This document shows, piece by piece, positions 7,540 through 14,908 of a stretch of 24,584 nucleotides of DNA. Both the position numbers and the translations under genes were made by a program. Position 1 is the first letter of the stretch; every line of letters starts with the position of its first letter. The notes under the pieces are model-generated. The model worked only from the letters and a program-made list of their open reading frames with translations, made no database searches and was not told the origin of the DNA. This DNA is from JAUPKT01 sp964427855 (GTDB lineage Bacteria; Desulfobacterota; Desulfomonilia; Desulfomonilales; Desulfomonilaceae): assembly GCA_964427855.1 (NCBI GenBank), contig CAYRVH010000049.1, positions 1 to 24,584 on the forward strand, given 5' to 3'.

Positions 7540-7681
7540 GCCTTACCTCCTTGGCCAAACCATAAGCAACTATGAGATTGCGAACCTGTTTCACTTGATA
7601 AGGCTTTGCCTTGGCTTCCCTGGGTTGTAAATTTATTATTTCAGGCACGTTGCGCCTCGTGAAGATGTGATGATCTCCTCG
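7529..7681 (-). pseudogene. hicA C-terminal remnant (N-terminus lost)
   Basis: An open frame reads RGDHHIFTRRNVPEIINLQP, then KAKPYQVKQVRNLI, and stops at TAA 7529-7531. This is the C-terminal part of the HicA subfamily that carries a G-S/D-H-H-I-F motif and an AKPYQV motif and normally precedes a hicB like the one at 7539. The catalytic His region is kept, but the first 25-30 residues and the start codon are gone. Upstream sequence in this frame meets a TAA and then belongs to a hicB start, in a different frame. Confidence 0.7.
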
Positions 7682-7755
7682 CACTTAAAGATTGCCGTAA
7701 CATGAAATANNNNNNNNNNNNNNNNNNNNNNNNNNNNNAATATCCCTCTGTGCAT
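7682..7755 (-). pseudogene. hicB 5' remnant fused to hicA remnant
   Basis: The ATG at 7755 begins MHRGI, and after the N-run the frame continues FHVTAIFK, matching MHRGIFHFTAIFE of the hicB at 5148. Similarity ends near 7682, where hicA sequence begins out of frame. The ribosome site is the same AAGGAAGGCAAGGC. Translation would end soon after in a meaningless tail. The N-run lies inside this 12-codon stretch. Confidence 0.65.
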
Positions 7756-7773
7756 GCCTTGCCTTCCTTTTCT
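7687..7773 (-). repeat. 54-bp repeat, copy B (with N-run)
   Basis: The left flank ends GAAATA and the right flank begins AATATCCC. Overlapping them by AATA gives a 54-bp sequence with two mismatches to 5113-5166. The repeat probably caused the assembler to break here. Confidence 0.75.
7710..7738. other. Assembly gap (29 N), probably an overlap rather than missing DNA
   Basis: Joining the two flanks through their shared AATA restores an uninterrupted hicB start (MHRGIFHVTAIF), so little or no sequence may be missing here. Confidence 0.6.
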
Positions 7774-7801
7774 CTCAGTGTTTTGGTAGATATCCCGTTC
7801 G

Positions 7802-8233
7802 TCATGCATGTTTTTCCAAGGCTCCCTGTTCTTCCAAGAAGCCACGGCAGACGGCAATGACCTTTGAGACATCCTGATGTGTGTTACGAAGGTCGCTTTC
7901 ATCGTAGATCTCAAAAGGGCTTCCGCCGGGCAGGCCGTTGGGATATCGTGTCGAGATATAAAAACGATCCAGCCTCTTGGCTTCTTGTGCGATCCCTTGA
8001 AACCGACTGTCTGCATCTGAGAGTTCCTTTGCCATTTCGTGGAGCGAATGTCCGATCACTCGTCTGTTCCCCAGAGCATAAAGGCAGGCCTTGAGGGCCT
8101 TTTCACCCGATTGCTGTGCAATGAAGCATGCCTTGTCGAAAAAAATCTTTTCCGACAAAGCCCACTGTACAAAGCGATAATCATCTTCAGCCTGAAGAAA
8201 CCAGCGGCGCGCCTCTCTATGCGGGGACTTCAT
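7802..8233 (-). CDS. HEPN-domain toxin (143 aa)
   Basis: The sequence has the HEPN (PF05168-like) layout: EARRWFLQAEDDYRFVQWAL, CFIAQQSGEKALKACLYALG, then GHSLHEMAKEL and a C-terminal helix with RFYISTRYPNGLPGG. The RRVIGH segment may serve as the R-x4-H-type RNase motif. It overlaps the upstream MNT gene by 17 bp, forming an MNT-HEPN module. In such modules the HEPN protein is the RNase or tRNA-modifying toxin and the MNT partner neutralises it by AMPylation; this is family knowledge. The gene appears complete. Confidence 0.85.
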   Translation of the reverse strand: MKSPHREARRWFLQAEDDYRFVQWALSEKIFFDKACFIAQQSGEKALKACLYALGNRRVIGHSLHEMAKELSDADSRFQGIAQEAKRLDRFYISTRYPNGLPGGSPFEIYDESDLRNTHQDVSKVIAVCRGFLEEQGALEKHA

Positions 8234-8561
8234 AGAGGACCTTCCCGGTGCTCACCACGTCCTGAAGAAAGGTAGTATCCGCAAGCATCTCCTCGAATTC
8301 CCGCGGAGTGTACGCCAGGATATCCACCGCGCGAGGCAGCGACCAATTTTCGTAGAGCTCTGCCAAACGGTCAAGAAACTTCTTCTCTGTATCATACACG
8401 ACGATAACGTCCACATCGCTATACTCGTCATGGTCACCCGATGCCCTCGATCCGAAGAGAATGATCTTGATCGGGTTGAACGGAAGGAACGCCGCCACAA
8501 TGTCGGATTCGGCAACCTCAATCTCAGACTCAACGAAACGCTTCCCAGAATGTTTTTCCAT
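8217..8561 (-). CDS. MNT-domain nucleotidyltransferase antitoxin (114 aa)
   Basis: The core IILFGSRASGDHDEYSDVDV followed by IVVYD carries the GSxxxG and DxD motifs of minimal nucleotidyltransferases. A third acidic strand (RAVDILAYTP) follows at the expected distance. It is followed by, and overlaps, the HEPN gene, so it is the probable antitoxin of that pair. Its ATG touches the TAA of a broken HepT fragment, and no ribosome site is obvious, so its translation may depend on upstream reading. Length is normal. Confidence 0.86.
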   Translation of the reverse strand: MEKHSGKRFVESEIEVAESDIVAAFLPFNPIKIILFGSRASGDHDEYSDVDVIVVYDTEKKFLDRLAELYENWSLPRAVDILAYTPREFEEMLADTTFLQDVVSTGKVLYEVPA

Positions 8562-8678
8562 TTATCGTGTTTCAGCTCGAGTAGCCATGGATTCGGTCAT
8601 AGCCATTATGAAAATAAGGACGTCGAGGTACTGTTCTCATTTCGCCAGTCTCTTGCGGATGATTTCGGGGTTTGTCAC
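8562..8678 (-). pseudogene. HepT/DUF86-type HEPN stub with nonsense codon
   Basis: A GTG at 8678 opens TNPEIIRKRLAK, then an in-frame TGA (8637-8639) and EQYLDVL, the N-terminus of DUF86/HepT toxins (family consensus close to RRLAKLEEYLDVL). After that the sequence diverges and stops at TAA 8562-8564, directly before the next MNT start. About 20 of 140 residues remain. It lies where the partner of the upstream MNT gene should be, so that MNT has lost its toxin. Confidence 0.7.
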
Positions 8679-9087
8679 TAGCCCATCGCCTCTTGAATGC
8701 TTCTCGCTGGACTCTGAGATATGGCAGGAAATCATTGTACATGCGCAACGTCTTGGAAAAAAAATCGTTTGGTTCAAAGTCTTTGTGTTTGTATATCACC
8801 TTATTGTGTTTTACTACTTCGAAGCGCAGTACAATGTCTTCGACATCAAGGAACACAAGGTCCACGTCACAAAAGCCTGCCCTGGCTAAGTCTGCCAGGA
8901 TATCGACCCTTTTCTGACGAAGAGATGGATGGCGGCTTACTATTGCCAGGTCTAAATCGCTGTTGATATTTGAGCATCCTTGCGCTGCTGACCCGAAGAG
9001 GTACACCGCGTCGATGTCCGGGTATGAATGGAACACGTTGCCGAGGAGGTTAAGGGAGGGAAAAATGTCTTGTTCTTTTTCCTTCAT
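8572..9087 (-). CDS. MNT-domain nucleotidyltransferase (171 aa, odd C-terminus)
   Basis: DAVYLFGSAAQGCSNINSDL followed by DLAIVS has the GSxxxG and DxD motifs, CDVDLVFLD gives the third acidic strand, and LRMYNDFLPYLRVQREAFKR is the usual C-terminal helix of MntA-like antitoxins. The family normally ends near there. Here about 34 more residues come from reading through the HepT stub in another frame, suggesting that the original stop (a TAGTGA overlap at 8676-8681) was put out of frame. The ATG at 9087 is chosen; a reading from 9129 adds residues unlike the family. Region 9088-9271 has no gene. Confidence 0.8.
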   Translation of the reverse strand: MKEKEQDIFPSLNLLGNVFHSYPDIDAVYLFGSAAQGCSNINSDLDLAIVSRHPSLRQKRVDILADLARAGFCDVDLVFLDVEDIVLRFEVVKHNKVIYKHKDFEPNDFFSKTLRMYNDFLPYLRVQREAFKRRWASDKPRNHPQETGEMRTVPRRPYFHNGYDRIHGYSS

Positions 9088-9271
9088 AAAGCGCGCTCGC
9101 TCAGCATGCCCCGAAATCCTGGCCCCCAAATGCGTCTTTCTTTACCCGTCATCGTCCTGCCTTCACAATGAAGCATCCTTTGCTATCACGCTTTGGCAAT
9201 GCATGGATCACTGAAAAAAGCTTCAGCGACGCTTCCAGAACCGCTTGTACGTCGCTCTAGGAGTGGCGTTT

Positions 9272-10111
9272 TCACGATCTTCCTCGCTCGTACGCGGGCG
9301 GTCGCAACTGGTAGGAGAGGTACACGATTGCGCCTTTCTCAAGGGCATACTCTTTGACCAATGGCGACGTCTGATATGTAATCAATAGGGGCGCGATCTC
9401 TTTATGCACAGCCGCCTTCACTGATTCGACGAAGGAAAGAAATTGGTCAATATCTCGTTTCTTGAGCTGAGATTTCGCCTCGCCCATGATCATCACTCCG
9501 CGGCCCTGCCTTGTGCCCTCGCCGAGGATATTGACTTCAACAGGCTTTTTATTCGGCAGGGACAAGAAATCCCGTCGAAGTTCGCCCAGGACTTCGATCC
9601 CATGATCCCTGGCGAGCAGAGCTGGGAGCACCCAAATTGCCTCGTCTTCGAAACGGTATCCAAGACCGAGTGAAATTGTCCCTACGTGGACTTGAACGTC
9701 TTTCATCCTGTCTTCCGTCCGTCTCTGAGCTTGGGCAAGCTCCCTCACCGCTTCGTCGGTTTTCTTCTGGGCTTCTGCGAGCTCTTCTACACGCTGCTCG
9801 GTCCTCTGCTGGGCCTCCGCGAGCTTTTCAACGGTCTGCTGGGTTCTATCCAGCGCTTCTGCAAGCTCTTCTACCCGCTGCTCGGTGCGCTTCTGAGCCT
9901 GGGCCAGCTCTTCGACCATCTGTTCAGTTCTTTGTTGTGCCTCGGATAGCGCGAGGATGCTCTCGCCCTGTCTTTCCACCAGCGAGACAAGGCGCTGAAC
10001 GTCCGTTCTGGTTGGACTGTTCGACAGATGGTCAACAAGACGATCCACAAGCCTGTGCATGGGCTCTCTCATATCAGGAGGAAATTCGTCTATCAAATCG
10101 CTGAAGATCAT
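9272..10111 (-). CDS. Coiled-coil protein with PD-(D/E)XK-like C-terminus (279 aa)
   Basis: The N-terminal 50 residues are helical and acidic. Residues 55-138 are six 14-residue repeats of the form LAEAQQRTEQRVEE, giving an unbroken coiled coil. The C-terminal domain (150-279) has EVLGELRRDFL, VEVNILGEG and GVMIMGEAKSQLKKRDIDQF, where E...E-x-K fits the core of PD-(D/E)XK nuclease-like proteins of the DUF3782 type. Such proteins are widespread but functionally undefined; a DNA-cleavage role is not shown. GAGG lies five bases before the ATG. It stands alone between the TA array and the wzt gene. Confidence 0.75.
   Translation of the reverse strand: MIFSDLIDEFPPDMREPMHRLVDRLVDHLSNSPTRTDVQRLVSLVERQGESILALSEAQQRTEQMVEELAQAQKRTEQRVEELAEALDRTQQTVEKLAEAQQRTEQRVEELAEAQKKTDEAVRELAQAQRRTEDRMKDVQVHVGTISLGLGYRFEDEAIWVLPALLARDHGIEVLGELRRDFLSLPNKKPVEVNILGEGTRQGRGVMIMGEAKSQLKKRDIDQFLSFVESVKAAVHKEIAPLLITYQTSPLVKEYALEKGAIVYLSYQLRPPAYERGRS
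9698..9949 (-). repeat. Six 42-bp tandem repeats (14 aa each)
   Basis: The units encode LSEAQQRTEQMVEE, LAQAQKRTEQRVEE, LAEALDRTQQTVEK, LAEAQQRTEQRVEE, LAEAQKKTDEAVRE and LAQAQRRTEDRMKD. Exact multiples of 42 bp make copy-number change by recombination likely without loss of frame. Confidence 0.85.
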
Positions 10112-10214
10112 GAAGCCTCACGCACCATTTCTATAACAGTCCTCAGAAGAACTCACGACATGGCCATATGTCAGCTTCTCATTCCCCGAGTAAGGGACAT
10201 CGGGAAACCCACTA

Positions 10215-10241
10215 TGGATCCCCACTTTCGTGAGGATGACG
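10215..10241 (+). repeat. REP-like palindrome
   Basis: TGGATCCCCACTTTCGTGAG followed by GATGACG, with the same TGGATCCCC left end and GGATGACG right end as the other copies. The rest of 10112-10398 holds no recognisable gene; the minus-strand reading here (VILTKVGIHS) is simply the translation of the repeat. Confidence 0.65.
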
Positions 10242-10398
10242 CAGTGATACAATACGCGTCCACTTTGCGATGAATTTCGAGCACTTGTATACATCGTGCG
10301 TTTACTCTCAGCGTCAGAATGTAGGCTCCTAGACGCCTGATCAAGTGGTGAAAATGTCCCACATGTTCGTTGGAGAGGGCCCGCGTACAGTCGGATTG

Positions 10399-12225
10399 TC
10401 ACGACGATGCCACCGTAATGCGGGGAGCCGACACAGCGCCTTCGGCAATAGATAAGCGCACATTACGCCGCACATCAACCATTGCAGTCACGGTGAGGTC
10501 CTCTTCCTGCTGGACTCTGAACGCCGCAGTGTCCAGCCTCCGGTGCAGGTACGTCTCTTCGTCACCGACCATCGCCAGGACGCCGGCATTCATAAAATAT
10601 ACGCCCGGCGAAAAGAGACATTCAAACTCCCATTCTACATATATCCTACTCCCTCTGGGCACAAATGCCATCCCGCCGCCTTGTGGAGCGCTGACGCCTC
10701 CTCCGAGCTCCACCCCGCTCATGCTCTTGATGAGCATGCCGAAGCGGACGTTGGTGAAGGACTCGAAGAATTCCACTTCGTAGGCATAGATGTACGTTTC
10801 CCGACGAATGAGATTGTTCACCTGTTCGCCGTCCAGGGTAAAGATTTTAGGCTCATGGATGCGGGCGCCTCGCTCCAAATAGCACACGGTCGAAACAGGT
10901 TTGAGATTCGGGTCAAAAAAAGCCCTTGAGGACCCGATGGGTTTCGGTTTCGCGTCGCCGGCAGCGGGCGGCGCTGCATCCAAATGCGCCTCGGCCGGCT
11001 CAGGGTTTCGGGCGAGCGTCCGGATGCTTTGTGTGACATAACCCCGCTTCTCTTTGGGTGCGTTAATAAGCTTGTGATACTGGGCGACCACAAATTTTGG
11101 TTGACCTTCGATGAGTTTTTCGCCCTGCTCCAGGAGGACGGCGCGCGTGCACAGTTCTACTACTGCGCCGGCGGAGTGTGACACGAAGAGAATCGTACCG
11201 CCGTTTTCCTGGAACGACCGCAGGCGGGCAAAGCACTTCCGTTGGAACATCTCGTCGCCGACTGCGAGGGCTTCGTCAATCACGAGGATGTCCGGATCAA
11301 CGCTGGCTGACACCGCAAAGGCCAGCCGCACCACCATGCCGCTGGAGTAGGTCTTCACCGGCTGATTGATAAAATCACCGATATCAGCGAATTCGACGAT
11401 GCTCGGATACTTCTCGTCTATCTCTTCCTGAGACAGCCCAAGGATGGAGGCGTTCATGTACACGTTGTCTCGGCCGGTGAATTCCGGATTGAATCCAGAC
11501 CCCAATTCCAAGAGGGCAGAGATGCGCCCCTTGGACTCGCATGTCCCGCAGGTCGGGGCGAGGGTGCCGCAAATGATTTGAAGGAGGGTGCTTTTGCCGC
11601 TGCCGTTCCGGCCGATAATGCCGACCGTCTCCCCTTTGGCGACGTCAAATGAGACGTCACGGAGCGCCCAAAATTCTGAGTGGTAACACTTCTCGGGGAT
11701 GGGACAGAATTTCGCAAGATTGGCTCGGAGCGAGTGTTTCAGACGGTCCTTGGGATTGGCCCAGATCAAATAGGATTTGCTGAGGTTGCGCACGGATATG
11801 GCGATGTGGTCTCCGGGTTTGTCGGGCATGGGCGAATGCGGTGTCTCAATTCGTGACTCTGCCGCGGGTTCGGAGATGCACTCTGCTGGTTCTTGGGGCA
11901 CGAGAAGCTCGGACGCGTCACTATGCAGGAATCGTGGCCTGAGCAGCCTCAACCGAAGTGCAAGTTGCTCTGCAGCCTGACGAAACCGCTGAGCCGCTGG
12001 AAACAAGGAATGCGGCCACGAATCTGGGGATGAACCAGCCTGTGTATCCACCACGTGGTCCACGGTATGGTAACTGGATTCCGGGTCAAGCCCGGGATGA
12101 CAAGTATCCACCACATGACCAATAGCATGGCAATGGGGGCAGCGCAAAGGAAGAGACGCGGAGGCATGTTCCGGGTTGCCGTTCAAACGCATCAAGCCAT
12201 TACATCTGCTGCATTGAAGAATCAT
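10399..12225 (-). CDS. wzt: Polysaccharide ABC exporter ATPase (608 aa)
   Basis: The ATPase domain (about 140-390) has Walker A GRNGSGKST (205-213), signature YSSGM (293-297), Walker B ILVIDEALAVGD (313-324) and switch His 350, all of the Wzt/TagH type. Residues 440-590 form a C-terminal domain like those of Wzt proteins that recognise the glycan end. The first 130 residues are unusual: CSRCNG and RCPHC form a zinc-ribbon-like pair, followed by a stretch containing CHPGLDPESS, which is the translation of a REP-like element inserted in frame. An alternative start at Met133 would omit all this, but the paired cysteines argue for the long form. The gene lies 18 bp after wzm. It powers export of an undecaprenol-linked glycan across the inner membrane. 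Confidence 0.9.
   Translation of the reverse strand: MILQCSRCNGLMRLNGNPEHASASLPLRCPHCHAIGHVVDTCHPGLDPESSYHTVDHVVDTQAGSSPDSWPHSLFPAAQRFRQAAEQLALRLRLLRPRFLHSDASELLVPQEPAECISEPAAESRIETPHSPMPDKPGDHIAISVRNLSKSYLIWANPKDRLKHSLRANLAKFCPIPEKCYHSEFWALRDVSFDVAKGETVGIIGRNGSGKSTLLQIICGTLAPTCGTCESKGRISALLELGSGFNPEFTGRDNVYMNASILGLSQEEIDEKYPSIVEFADIGDFINQPVKTYSSGMVVRLAFAVSASVDPDILVIDEALAVGDEMFQRKCFARLRSFQENGGTILFVSHSAGAVVELCTRAVLLEQGEKLIEGQPKFVVAQYHKLINAPKEKRGYVTQSIRTLARNPEPAEAHLDAAPPAAGDAKPKPIGSSRAFFDPNLKPVSTVCYLERGARIHEPKIFTLDGEQVNNLIRRETYIYAYEVEFFESFTNVRFGMLIKSMSGVELGGGVSAPQGGGMAFVPRGSRIYVEWEFECLFSPGVYFMNAGVLAMVGDEETYLHRRLDTAAFRVQQEEDLTVTAMVDVRRNVRLSIAEGAVSAPRITVASS
12044..12114 (+). repeat. REP-like insertion in wzt with 11-bp direct repeats
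   Basis: GTATCCACCAC occurs at 12044-12054 and again at 12104-12114, exactly 60 bp apart. Between them lies the palindrome CTGGATTCCGGGTCAAGCCC followed by GGGATGACAA (12074-12103). Sixty bases keep the frame, adding 20 residues to Wzt. The flanking direct repeats look like a target duplication or a tandem duplication at insertion. Confidence 0.75.
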
Positions 12226-12243
12226 GTAGGTAAATGTTCCTCG

Positions 12244-13110
12244 TTATATGACATCTGCGAACGCCCTCTTGGTTTTCATGAACCAGAGGTAGCCGAGCTG
12301 CATAATGATAAGCGAGAGGATGGTGACGAGGGTGAGCGACTGCCAGTCAGGATACTGCCCCCACATGAGTGTGCGCCGCGCGTCTTCCAGGATGCCAACC
12401 ATAGGATTTAGGAGGACAAAAGACCGTATGTCCTCTGGAATAGCTGAAGGGGGAAAAAAGATGCCCGAGATAAAGAACAGCATTTGCACAATTACGCCCA
12501 CGGGTTGAGCGATGTCCCGCACAAAGACGCCCATGGACGCCAGGAACCATCCGAACCCGAGGGCAAATGCGCAGAGGGGAAGAAGCACCAACGGAAACAG
12601 ATAAATGGTGGTGGGCCACGCGTGGGAGAAAATGAGCACCGCGGGAATAAGTATTCCTAGGCTCAGGCCTGCGTTGATCAAGCTGGAACCCAGGGCGGAT
12701 ACAGGAAGAATCTCAAGAGGAAACACCACCTTCTTCACGTAATTTGGATGCTGAAGGATCAAGGTCGGGGCTCGTGAGACGCATTCCCCGAAGATGTTGA
12801 AGACCGTCATGCCGCAAAATATGGTCATGGCAAACTGAAACTTTCCTTCGTCAGGTGACACGCCCCATTTGGATTTGAAGATGACGCTGAAGACGAAGGA
12901 AAACACAGCCAAGAGCATTAGGGGCGTCACTAAGGACCAGATCATCCCGAAATACGATCCCTTGTACCGGCTCTCCACGTCTCGCCACGCAAACTGCCGG
13001 ATGAGGTCTCTGTGGGCATAGAGATTGGTCAGCATTTGACGTGGAATGGCCAGAGGTGTTGAGACTGAGGGCGACGCAGCCGCTGTGATTGGCGTTCTCG
13101 TTATTGGCAA
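12244..13110 (-). CDS. wzm: Polysaccharide ABC exporter permease (about 288 aa)
   Basis: An ABC-2 type membrane protein of the Wzm family with about six membrane segments. LIRQFAWRDVESRYKGSYFG is the conserved cytoplasmic N-terminal amphipathic region, followed by MIWSLVTPLMLLAVFSFVFS, then HPNYVKKVVFPLEILPVSAL, and LLNPMVGILEDARRTLMWGQ near the end, all typical of Wzm/TagG. With Wzt it forms the channel that moves a finished O-antigen or capsule chain on its lipid carrier to the periplasm. The start is uncertain: the long reading begins with TTG at 13110, and the first ATG in frame is 25 codons later. Confidence 0.9.
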   Translation of the reverse strand: MPITRTPITAAASPSVSTPLAIPRQMLTNLYAHRDLIRQFAWRDVESRYKGSYFGMIWSLVTPLMLLAVFSFVFSVIFKSKWGVSPDEGKFQFAMTIFCGMTVFNIFGECVSRAPTLILQHPNYVKKVVFPLEILPVSALGSSLINAGLSLGILIPAVLIFSHAWPTTIYLFPLVLLPLCAFALGFGWFLASMGVFVRDIAQPVGVIVQMLFFISGIFFPPSAIPEDIRSFVLLNPMVGILEDARRTLMWGQYPDWQSLTLVTILSLIIMQLGYLWFMKTKRAFADVI

Positions 13111-13728
13111 ATGCTTCGCGCCTATGAAGAAAGCGTAACCTTCTTACATTATTGGGGTTTTAAGATTTATACGTGTTTGCTTGCGCAGGCAGGTTCGCTG
13201 GTTTCCCCCGCGACAAAGCCGACTTCAGCTCCCCACCTGATCATGAACCATGCGGCAATTCTCACTGAACGGCTTCCCTGCCTCTTCAAATTAAAGCGTC
13301 CTCTTAATATGTTGTGACAATTCACTAGAATGATACATACCACCTCAGGGGCCGCATTGTCAAGAGCAGATTGGAAGAAGGTTCCCCATCTCTGGGAGCT
13401 CTTGGATAATCAATCCTGAATTGGGCACAGACGCCGCTGCGTCATCCTTAAGAAAATGGGGATACACAAGGAGTTTCCTTGATTTCCATTGTCATGGGAG
13501 TGACAAGCTTAGTATGGCCTTGCCGTTAATTCTTTTGACATCGGTTCTAGATTCGTACACACGATGGGCTGCCTCCTTCCCTCGTTGACTCAATTGCCAT
13601 CCATCAGCTGTTGTGAAATGTCCGGTAGATTTAACGACTTGCCTTTTGCTTGATTCGAGGTGCGTTTGTGGTAAACTTTTGAGCCGATGTTTGTCGTGAG
13701 CCGCCTCACAAGGCGTCGTGGATAGCCC
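13111..13728. other. Intergenic region between divergent genes, with one REP-like copy
   Basis: No gene that I can support. A degenerate REP-like palindrome lies at 13440-13465 on the minus strand (GTATCCCCATTTTCTTAAGG followed by ATGACG). A 6-bp inverted pair TTGTCA/TGACAA lies near 13488-13505. The stretch must hold promoters for wzm-wzt and for the 13729 gene, but no convincing -35/-10 pair stood out. Confidence 0.5.
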
Positions 13729-14787
13729 ATGTTGTCTTTCATGCGAATGCTCATTGGCTTGGCGTGTCTCGCGCTGTTGCTGATGCTCGCCTATCACTTT
13801 TTTTCTCCGGAGAAGGATTTGGTGACGGGGACGCCTTTGCGGCTTCGCATTAAGACCCAGGCCTTATTGCGTGCAGTCGGCGAAGAAGCCACCAAGTCGT
13901 ACAAGAACGTCTCACAAGCCAAGCAAGACGAACGGATTGCCGTTGTGGAGCGTGGGGCTCAGCATGTGTGGCGGAAGTTCCAAGAGACATACAAGAGACA
14001 TGCGTTTCTCGATTATCTCAACGAACTGAAGACCATGACTGCAGGCCTCCTGGCAACCTTCAGACAAGAGGCCGCGGTCATAGCGGGCGGGGATGCAGCG
14101 AAGATCAATCAATCCACGCCCACGAGCCTATACGATTTCTCCAGGGCGGTGAGAACGTGGCTCGAGATAAATGAGAAGCGGCTGCACGCCCTTTCTGGGG
14201 TCGATGCGGATGATCTGGAGGCGAAGGTGAGGGATGAGTTGATAAAATTGCAGGGCGACCTGCGAGCCGCGTGCGAGGAATTCGAAAAGCGGGTTTCTGA
14301 AATGCCTGACACCCGGAAGGGCTATGCGTCTGGTGCGTACCGCAAGCCGACGCCCACTGAAACAAAAGCCGCCGGATCGAGTGAAGAGGTGCCAAACGCT
14401 TCCAGTGACGAGAGAGTTGTCCCCGCGCCTCAAGACGTGCTTGACGCCTTTCGACAACGTTATCTCAACAGAGATCTCAGGAAGACTCCCTACTACTTCA
14501 AAGATTTAAAAATCATCAAAAGCGCCTGTGGCTTGGCGCCAGGTATTTATTGCATATCTTTTTCGGCAGAAGTGTACCATAATCACGACAATAAGCGATG
14601 GGATAAATCGCCCGTCGTACTTAATGTCATCGCAAAGGTTGGATCAGACGGCGTCATGTCCACCTATGAGAACTTTGCCAAGAATCCTTGGGACTACCCC
14701 GTGAGCGGGTCGTGCGTAAAGCCGTTATGGGGCGTCCATGAGTACGTGTGGGAAAGAGTGTGTCCGTATCGGTGTATGGGAAGGTAA
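13729..14787 (+). CDS. Membrane-anchored hypothetical protein (352 aa)
   Basis: I do not recognise this family. The N-terminus MLIGLACLALLLMLAYHFF is one membrane anchor or an uncleaved signal, followed by a charged helical region (about 30-200), a low-complexity Pro/Thr/Ser/Glu linker (215-240), and a C-terminal domain of about 110 residues that contains five of its six cysteines (CGLAPGIYC, then SGSC, VCPYRC). Pairs of cysteines suggest disulfides, so a periplasmic location is likely. The next start is only 7 bp downstream, giving a tight operon with the ankyrin lipoprotein. No clear ribosome site lies before 13729; a start at 13741 (ATG) is equally possible. Confidence 0.7.
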   Translation: MLSFMRMLIGLACLALLLMLAYHFFSPEKDLVTGTPLRLRIKTQALLRAVGEEATKSYKNVSQAKQDERIAVVERGAQHVWRKFQETYKRHAFLDYLNELKTMTAGLLATFRQEAAVIAGGDAAKINQSTPTSLYDFSRAVRTWLEINEKRLHALSGVDADDLEAKVRDELIKLQGDLRAACEEFEKRVSEMPDTRKGYASGAYRKPTPTETKAAGSSEEVPNASSDERVVPAPQDVLDAFRQRYLNRDLRKTPYYFKDLKIIKSACGLAPGIYCISFSAEVYHNHDNKRWDKSPVVLNVIAKVGSDGVMSTYENFAKNPWDYPVSGSCVKPLWGVHEYVWERVCPYRCMGR

Positions 14788-14794
14788 ACAAGCG

Positions 14795-14908
14795 ATGTTG
14801 AACCGACGCGGGGCGAGGTCGCGGAGCGGAAAACGCCTTGGCAAGTACGTGAAGTTGTTTCCCAGGAACAAAGGCAAGGACCGGCAGCGTCCGAGAATGT
14901 GTCCATGA
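14795..14908 (+). CDS. Candidate small basic ORF (37 aa)
   Basis: An ATG 7 bp after the preceding stop, with GGAAGG ten bases upstream, opens a 37-codon frame beginning MLNRRGARSRSGKRLGKYVK, very rich in Arg and Lys. It ends in TGA that overlaps the ATG of the ankyrin gene (ATGA). The ankyrin ATG has no ribosome site of its own, so this frame could serve translational coupling. There is no family match that I know; it may only be a spacer that happens to be open. Confidence 0.35.
   Translation: MLNRRGARSRSGKRLGKYVKLFPRNKGKDRQRPRMCP

Noticed and set aside
9637..10104. 155-codon plus-strand frame rich in Leu, Arg and Ser
   Set aside because: Antisense of the 42-bp tandem repeats; the repeat-length periodicity explains the open frame.
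13492..13797. Minus-strand frame of 101 codons overlapping the start of the 13729 gene
   Set aside because: A short stretch (QLSQRGKEAAHRV) looks faintly like a winged-helix regulator, but the rest does not, and it has no ribosome site. It could be a remnant; the evidence is too weak.
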